Positions 59,667 to 64,000 of a DNA stretch of 64,000 nt are shown here, piece after piece. Each line of letters opens with the position of its first letter. Position 1 is the first letter of the stretch. The notes beneath the pieces were generated by a model. It made no database searches, had not been told where the DNA came from, and saw only the letters and a list, made by a program, of their open reading frames with translations. The stretch is from Arthrobacter bambusae (GTDB lineage: Bacteria > Actinomycetota > Actinomycetes > Actinomycetales > Micrococcaceae): positions 1 through 64,000 of the forward strand of contig NZ_JAUSSZ010000003.1 of NCBI RefSeq assembly GCF_030812595.1. The letters are read 5' to 3'. The position numbers were made by a program, and so were the translations under genes.

Positions 59667-61139
59667 ATGTCTGACCAGACGATAACGGGGCAACGCACTG
59701 CCTCGAGCAAGGACAGCGAGCCGCACCTGGCTCGCTCACTGAGCAACCGCCACATCCAGTTGCTCGCCATCGGCGGCGCCATCGGCACAGGCCTGTTCAT
59801 GGGCTCCGGAAAAACGATCTCCGTCGCAGGGCCGTCCGTGATCTTCGTTTACATGATCATCGGCTTCATGCTGTTCTTCGTCATGCGGGCCATGGGCCAG
59901 CTCCTACTGTCCAACCTGAACTACAAGTCCTTCAGCGACTTCGCCGGCGACCTCCTTGGTCCATGGGCGGGCTTCTTCACCGGTTGGACCTACTGGTTCT
60001 GCTGGGTAGTGACCGGGGTGGCCGATGTCATCGCCATCGCAGGCTACGCCACTGAGCTCTGGCCAGGGGTGCCGCTCTGGATTCCGGGCCTGGCGACCAT
60101 CGCCATCCTCCTTGCGCTGAACCTCCCCACAGTGAAGGCCTTCGGCGAGACCGAGTTCTGGTTCGCCCTCATCAAGATCATCGCAATCGCCGCTTTGATC
60201 ATCGTGGGCATCGTGATGATCTCCACCGGATTCACGTCGGACGCCGGAGCCGCGAGCTTTACAAACCTCTGGAGCCACGGGGGCTTCTTCCCCAAGGAAT
60301 TCATGGGCTTCGTTGCCGGCTTCCAGATCGCCGTCTTCGCCTTCGTGGGGATCGAACTGGTGGGCACCGCCGCGGCCGAGACCAAGAACCCGGAGCACAA
60401 CCTGCCCCGCGCCATCAACGCCATCCCGGTCCGCGTCATGCTGTTCTACGTCGGCGCACTCATCATCCTGATGTCGGTCATTCCCTGGACGGAGTTCAAG
60501 GCCGGGCACAGTCCGTTCATCGCCATGTTCTCCCTGGCCGGCCTGGGCATCGCGGCCACCGTGGTGAACCTCGTGGTCCTGACCTCCGCCATGTCCTCGG
60601 CCAACTCCGGTATCTACTCGACGTCGCGCATGGTGTTTGGCCTGGCGAACGACGGCGATGCCCCCAAGTTGTTCAGCCGCCTTTCCAGCCGGAAGGTCCC
60701 GCAGAACGCGCTGTTCCTCTCCTGCGTGCTGCTACTTGGCGGCGTCGCACTTCTCTACGCAGGCAAGGACATCGGAGCCGCCTTCGACATGGTCACTACC
60801 GTGTCCGCGGTCTGCTTCATGTTCGTCTGGTCCATCATTCTGGCCAGCTACCTCGTCTTCCGGAAGCGCCGGCCCCACCTGCACGAAGCGTCGACCTTCA
60901 AGATGCCCGGCGGCATTGTGATGGTGTGGGTGGTCTTCGCCTTCTTCGGTTTCCTGGTCTGGGCACTGACCACGCAACCGGACACCCTCACAGCCCTGCT
61001 CGTGACGCCCATCTGGTTCGCCGTCCTCGCCGCGGCCTACGCCGTGGTCCGGAAATCACCGTTGCACCAGGCCCGTGTGACCGAGTGGAAAGCCATGGCC
61101 GAAACCGAAACGAACGCCGTCGACGTCGCCGCCCGCTAA
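59667..61139 (+). CDS. cycA: D-serine/D-alanine/glycine:H+ symporter
   Basis: A 490-residue APC-family permease closely resembling E. coli CycA. Stretches such as [52 protein letters not shown] and FQIAVFAFVGIELVGT are almost the same as I recall them from CycA. Twelve helices are predicted. It takes up D-serine, D-alanine, glycine and D-cycloserine in known members. The gene stands alone and ends at a repeat pair and a very strong terminator. Confidence 0.9.
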   Translation: MSDQTITGQRTASSKDSEPHLARSLSNRHIQLLAIGGAIGTGLFMGSGKTISVAGPSVIFVYMIIGFMLFFVMRAMGQLLLSNLNYKSFSDFAGDLLGPWAGFFTGWTYWFCWVVTGVADVIAIAGYATELWPGVPLWIPGLATIAILLALNLPTVKAFGETEFWFALIKIIAIAALIIVGIVMISTGFTSDAGAASFTNLWSHGGFFPKEFMGFVAGFQIAVFAFVGIELVGTAAAETKNPEHNLPRAINAIPVRVMLFYVGALIILMSVIPWTEFKAGHSPFIAMFSLAGLGIAATVVNLVVLTSAMSSANSGIYSTSRMVFGLANDGDAPKLFSRLSSRKVPQNALFLSCVLLLGGVALLYAGKDIGAAFDMVTTVSAVCFMFVWSIILASYLVFRKRRPHLHEASTFKMPGGIVMVWVVFAFFGFLVWALTTQPDTLTALLVTPIWFAVLAAAYAVVRKSPLHQARVTEWKAMAETETNAVDVAAR

Positions 61140-61296
61140 AACGCCGGCTCACCTATGGGCTATCGCAACGTGACGCTCGCTCAGCTACAGCGGCGAAAAC
61201 CGAAACCCTTCTTCATGATGTGAAGAAGGGTTTCGGTTTTGGCCGTCAGATCTGCGCGAGGATCGGCTGAAAGTGCCCCAAAAGTGAGCGAGCGTC
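61140..61296. repeat. third locus of the 32-bp repeat family (two inverted cores, one direct core)
   Basis: AACGCCGGCTCAC (61140-61152) and GACGCTCGCTCAG (61172-61184) are inverted cores exactly 32 bp apart. GTGAGCGAGCGTC (61284-61296) is a direct core on the far side of the terminator. The block fills the gap between convergent cycA and mtlD, the same type of position as the 1-kb array. Confidence 0.7.
61196..61240. terminator. very strong bidirectional terminator between cycA and mtlD
   Basis: A perfect 20-bp stem (61196-61215 with 61221-61240) around a 5-base loop. Arms start AAAACCGAAACCC and end GGGTTTCGGTTTT, giving a T-tract on both strands. This is the best intrinsic terminator in the window. 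Confidence 0.92.
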
Positions 61297-61309
61297 TGGA
61301 GCCGGAGAA

Positions 61310-62458
61310 CTAAACCTCGGCTTGGCGGGCTTCGATCAGCTTCAGCACCTGCGGGAACAAGGGGTGCGACGGCGGCAGGTCCGTGATGCGCTCAACAGCC
61401 CCGGCGGCGTCCATCTCGGAGAGTACCCGGGCGAGTTCCACGGCTTCGTCGTCGGCACCGTCATCGAAGCGAAGGGCGGCGGCCATCGCATCGAGCAAGG
61501 CAACGGGAGTGACTCCACGCTCGGCCAGTTCTGCGGCGGGGCCGATGAACCGTTCATGCCGGCCTAACTTCCGGAGCGGAGCACGGCCTACCCGGTTCAC
61601 CGTGTCCGGCAGGTACGGATTGGTGAAGCGGGACAGGATCTTCTGCACGTATGCTTCCTGCTCAGCTTCGTCGAAGTCGTGCTTGGCGACGAGAAGCTGC
61701 TTGGTTTCCTCCAGCACCGCGCGCACCCGGGCCGCAACCGAGGGGTCAGCCATCGCATCGGAGATCTTCTCCAAGCCGGCGGCATAGCCGAAATACGCCG
61801 CGGAGGCGTGTCCGGTGTTGACCGTGAACAGCTTCCGTTCGATATACGGACCCAGCTCGTCCACGAAGGTCGCGCCCGGGATCACCGGCGCGTTCCCCGC
61901 GAACGGCGTGCGGTCGATGACCCACTCGTAAAAGGTCTCCACGGTGACGTCCAGGCCTTGGCCCGGCGCCTGGTTGGGGACAATCCTGTCCACCGCGGTA
62001 TTCGCAAACACAGCGGCAGAGGAAAGGTCATCCGAGGCACCGTCCCAAGCGGCTTCCACTTCGGATCGCAGGAGGTCCGTGGCGTTGATCGCGTTCTCGC
62101 AGGCCATGACCTGGAGCGGAGCCAACGACGGTGAGCGTTCGGCGATGCCTCGCGCGATCACCGGTGCCACGAACTTGAGGATGTGCGGCCCCACCGCCGT
62201 GGTGACGAGGTCCGCCGTCGCGATTTCCTCGACGACGGCGGCCTCTTCGGTGCCCGAATTCAGGGCCCGGAAACCGGACACGGTCTTGACCGCCGCGTTT
62301 TCGCCGACCTCGTGGACCTCGTAGGAGGACGCTGCGGCGAGCTGGCTGATCAAGGCATCCGCGACATCGGCGAAGACCACCTCATATCCGGCCTCGTGCA
62401 GCAGCAGGCCGACGAATCCCCGTCCGATGTTCCCTGCCCCGAAATGGACTGCCTTCAC
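61310..62458 (-). CDS. mtlD: mannitol-1-phosphate 5-dehydrogenase
   Basis: A 382-residue polyol dehydrogenase converting mannitol-1-phosphate to fructose-6-phosphate with NAD+. The N-terminal motif [31 protein letters not shown] is diagnostic. The catalytic-domain segment [20 protein letters not shown] carries the conserved Lys, Asn and His. The GTG start shares one base with the mtlA stop (TAGTG), so the two are translationally coupled. Confidence 0.93.
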   Translation of the reverse strand: MKAVHFGAGNIGRGFVGLLLHEAGYEVVFADVADALISQLAAASSYEVHEVGENAAVKTVSGFRALNSGTEEAAVVEEIATADLVTTAVGPHILKFVAPVIARGIAERSPSLAPLQVMACENAINATDLLRSEVEAAWDGASDDLSSAAVFANTAVDRIVPNQAPGQGLDVTVETFYEWVIDRTPFAGNAPVIPGATFVDELGPYIERKLFTVNTGHASAAYFGYAAGLEKISDAMADPSVAARVRAVLEETKQLLVAKHDFDEAEQEAYVQKILSRFTNPYLPDTVNRVGRAPLRKLGRHERFIGPAAELAERGVTPVALLDAMAAALRFDDGADDEAVELARVLSEMDAAGAVERITDLPPSHPLFPQVLKLIEARQAEV

Positions 62459-64000
62459 TATGCGTTGACCTTTCCGAACATATCCAACACTTCCTCCACC
62501 GAGGTTGCTTGCTCAAGCTTGGCTACCTGCGCCTTGTCCGTGAAGATCTTCGCGATGGAGGACAGGATGTGGAGATGCTCGTTGTTGATGCCGGCGACGC
62601 CGACGACGAACTTGACCTGCTTGCCGCCCCAGTCGATGCCCTGGGGGTAGCGGACGATCGATACAGCGGAGTGCCGGATGTGGTCCTTGGCAGCGTTGGT
62701 TCCGTGCGGGATGGCCAGGAAGCTGCCCATGTAGGTGGACACGGATTCCTCGCGCTCATGCATGGCGTGGATGTAGCCCATGTCCACGGAACCGCGGTCC
62801 AGCAGGAGCTTTCCGGCCTCATCGATGGCGGAGTCGCGGTCGGTTGCCGTGCCGCTGAGGATCACGCTTTCGGGGAGCAGGACTTCCTTGCCCCCGGCGG
62901 CGGTAGGCGCGGTGGACTGCCCGACGGCGGAACCCGCTGCGGTACCGGAAGCGGCGGCTGCGGCGGAAGCGTCTACCGCACCGGCCGCCGTCGTGCCTTC
63001 ACCGGGACCTTCGTTGCTGCTCTTCACGAGGTCGACGATTTCGTCATAGCGCGGGCTGTTCATGAAGTTGTCAACGGAGACGTGCACCGCGCTGGAGGTG
63101 ACCGGCCGGGCGCGTTCTGTCAGGTCCTGGTGTGTAACCACGACGTCGTACGTGTCGCTCAGGTTGGCGATGGACGCGTTGGTCACCTTCACCTGGGGGA
63201 AGCCGGCCGCCTTGATCTTGTTGCGCAAGACCGTGGCGCCCATGGCACTGGAGCCCATTCCGGCGTCGCATGCGAACACGATGTTCTGGATGGGCTTGGT
63301 CAGGACGGCAGTGCCGCCTGAGCCCACCAGGGCCGAAGCTACGGAGCTCTTCTTGCCCTTCATTTCCTCCATCTTGGAGGTGGCTTCGCTAAGGTCGACC
63401 TCGTCGCTGTGGTGCGTGGTCCGCAGAATCAATGACGAGACGAGGAACGAGACCGTCGCCGCCAGGATGACCGACAGGATAACGCCCACATAGCTGTCGC
63501 GGGATGTCTGGGCAATGACGGCGAAGATGGATCCCGGGGCTGCGGGAGCCACGAGGCCGGAGTTGGTGATTGCAAGGGTCGCGATGCCCGTCATGCCACC
63601 AGCCATGGTCCCGAGGATCAACAGCGGACGCATGAGGACATACGGGAAGTAGATCTCGTGGATCCCGCCGAGGAACTGGATGATGAAAGCGCCCGGCGCC
63701 GACGCCTTCGCCGCCCCGCGTCCGAAGAACATGTAAGCGAGGAGAAGTCCGGCACCCGGACCGGGGTTGGCTTCAAGCAGGAACAGGATCGACTTGCCCT
63801 GCTCCAGCGATTGCTGGATGCCGAGCGGGGTCAGTACGCCGTGGTTGATGGCGTTGTTCAGGAACAGAACCTTCGCGGGTTCGATGAAAATGCTGGTGAG
63901 CGGAAGGAGCCCGTTGTGCACCAGGAACTGGACGAAGTTGCCTGCAGCCGTGCTGAAGGACTGCACCACTGGCGAAATGCCGAAGAATCCGAACAGGGCC
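62458..64000 (-). CDS. mtlA: mannitol PTS permease, fused IIC-IIB-IIA (5' end outside window)
   Basis: The visible C-terminal 513 or so residues of a mannitol-specific enzyme IICBA. The end of IIC has [18 protein letters not shown] has the phosphocysteine motif [17 protein letters not shown]. An Ala/Gly/Ser-rich linker of about 45 residues precedes IIA, whose phosphohistidine lies in LAIPHGTN. The frame is open to the window edge, with [12 protein letters not shown] immediately before the GTG at 63969, so the true start lies outside. It imports and phosphorylates mannitol for MtlD. Confidence 0.92.
   Translation of the reverse strand, partial: ALFGFFGISPVVQSFSTAAGNFVQFLVHNGLLPLTSIFIEPAKVLFLNNAINHGVLTPLGIQQSLEQGKSILFLLEANPGPGAGLLLAYMFFGRGAAKASAPGAFIIQFLGGIHEIYFPYVLMRPLLILGTMAGGMTGIATLAITNSGLVAPAAPGSIFAVIAQTSRDSYVGVILSVILAATVSFLVSSLILRTTHHSDEVDLSEATSKMEEMKGKKSSVASALVGSGGTAVLTKPIQNIVFACDAGMGSSAMGATVLRNKIKAAGFPQVKVTNASIANLSDTYDVVVTHQDLTERARPVTSSAVHVSVDNFMNSPRYDEIVDLVKSSNEGPGEGTTAAGAVDASAAAAASGTAAGSAVGQSTAPTAAGGKEVLLPESVILSGTATDRDSAIDEAGKLLLDRGSVDMGYIHAMHEREESVSTYMGSFLAIPHGTNAAKDHIRHSAVSIVRYPQGIDWGGKQVKFVVGVAGINNEHLHILSSIAKIFTDKAQVAKLEQATSVEEVLDMFGKVNA

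Noticed and set aside
1..64000. tRNA, rRNA, riboswitch or prophage genes
   Set aside because: None could be recognised by eye; weak hairpins in leaders were not enough to claim a riboswitch.

Overview
The window is high-GC, densely coded DNA with many GTG/TTG starts, several apparently leaderless promoters and gene content typical of Micrococcaceae (an Arthrobacter, Pseudarthrobacter or Paenarthrobacter-like actinobacterium). That assignment rests on protein resemblance and base composition only. No rRNA, tRNA, CRISPR array or prophage was seen. The left edge cuts an IS30-family transposase and the right edge cuts a mannitol PTS gene.

Layout. 1-7.0 kb: IS30 remnant, an FBP zinc-finger gene, a tandem 32-bp repeat block, and a leftward jetA-jetB-jetC operon (Wadjet/MksBEF-type SMC complex) with no jetD. 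7.1-17.2 kb: acyl-CoA dehydrogenase, YchJ, membrane proteins, an Hsp15-like S4 protein, a possible uracil-DNA glycosylase relative, a large STAND/LuxR regulator, a GT4 glycosyltransferase and a 2H phosphoesterase. 17.2-22.3 kb: an asparagine/aspartate catabolic operon (GntR regulator, asparaginase, aspartase, asparagine permease). 22.3-32.9 kb: a complete L-fucose/fucoside regulon with a FadR-type regulator, cytosolic GH29 fucosidase, ABC importer without its own ATPase, mutarotase, fucose dehydrogenase, lactonase, fuconate dehydratase, and the last two non-phosphorylative steps (SDR and FAH-family hydrolase) on the other strand of a divergent promoter.

33-47.5 kb: a GNAT-AAA fusion, a transmembrane-type terpene cyclase-like protein, a hipBA toxin-antitoxin pair, a 48-codon membrane peptide gene, a serine hydrolase, a quinone oxidoreductase, GluQRS, a cold-shock-like protein, a Gfo/Idh oxidoreductase, two Lrp/AsnC regulators, a DUF222-HNH gene with an apparent 3' frameshift, a LysE exporter and a DUF4383 protein. 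47.5-64 kb: a NarL-type two-component system, malic enzyme preceded by a DasR-like (dre) palindrome, a KstR-like TetR, RraA, four MFS transporters (one with its own MarR), the CycA amino-acid permease and mtlD/mtlA.

The main non-gene signals are a dispersed 32-bp-periodic repeat family at about 0.1, 1.0, 49.8 and 61.2 kb; a second palindromic element family, one copy of which lies in frame inside the fuconolactonase gene; and a palindrome, ACATCSGATGT, shared by the fucose promoter and its putative regulator. All functions are inferred from sequence reading alone; no database search was run.
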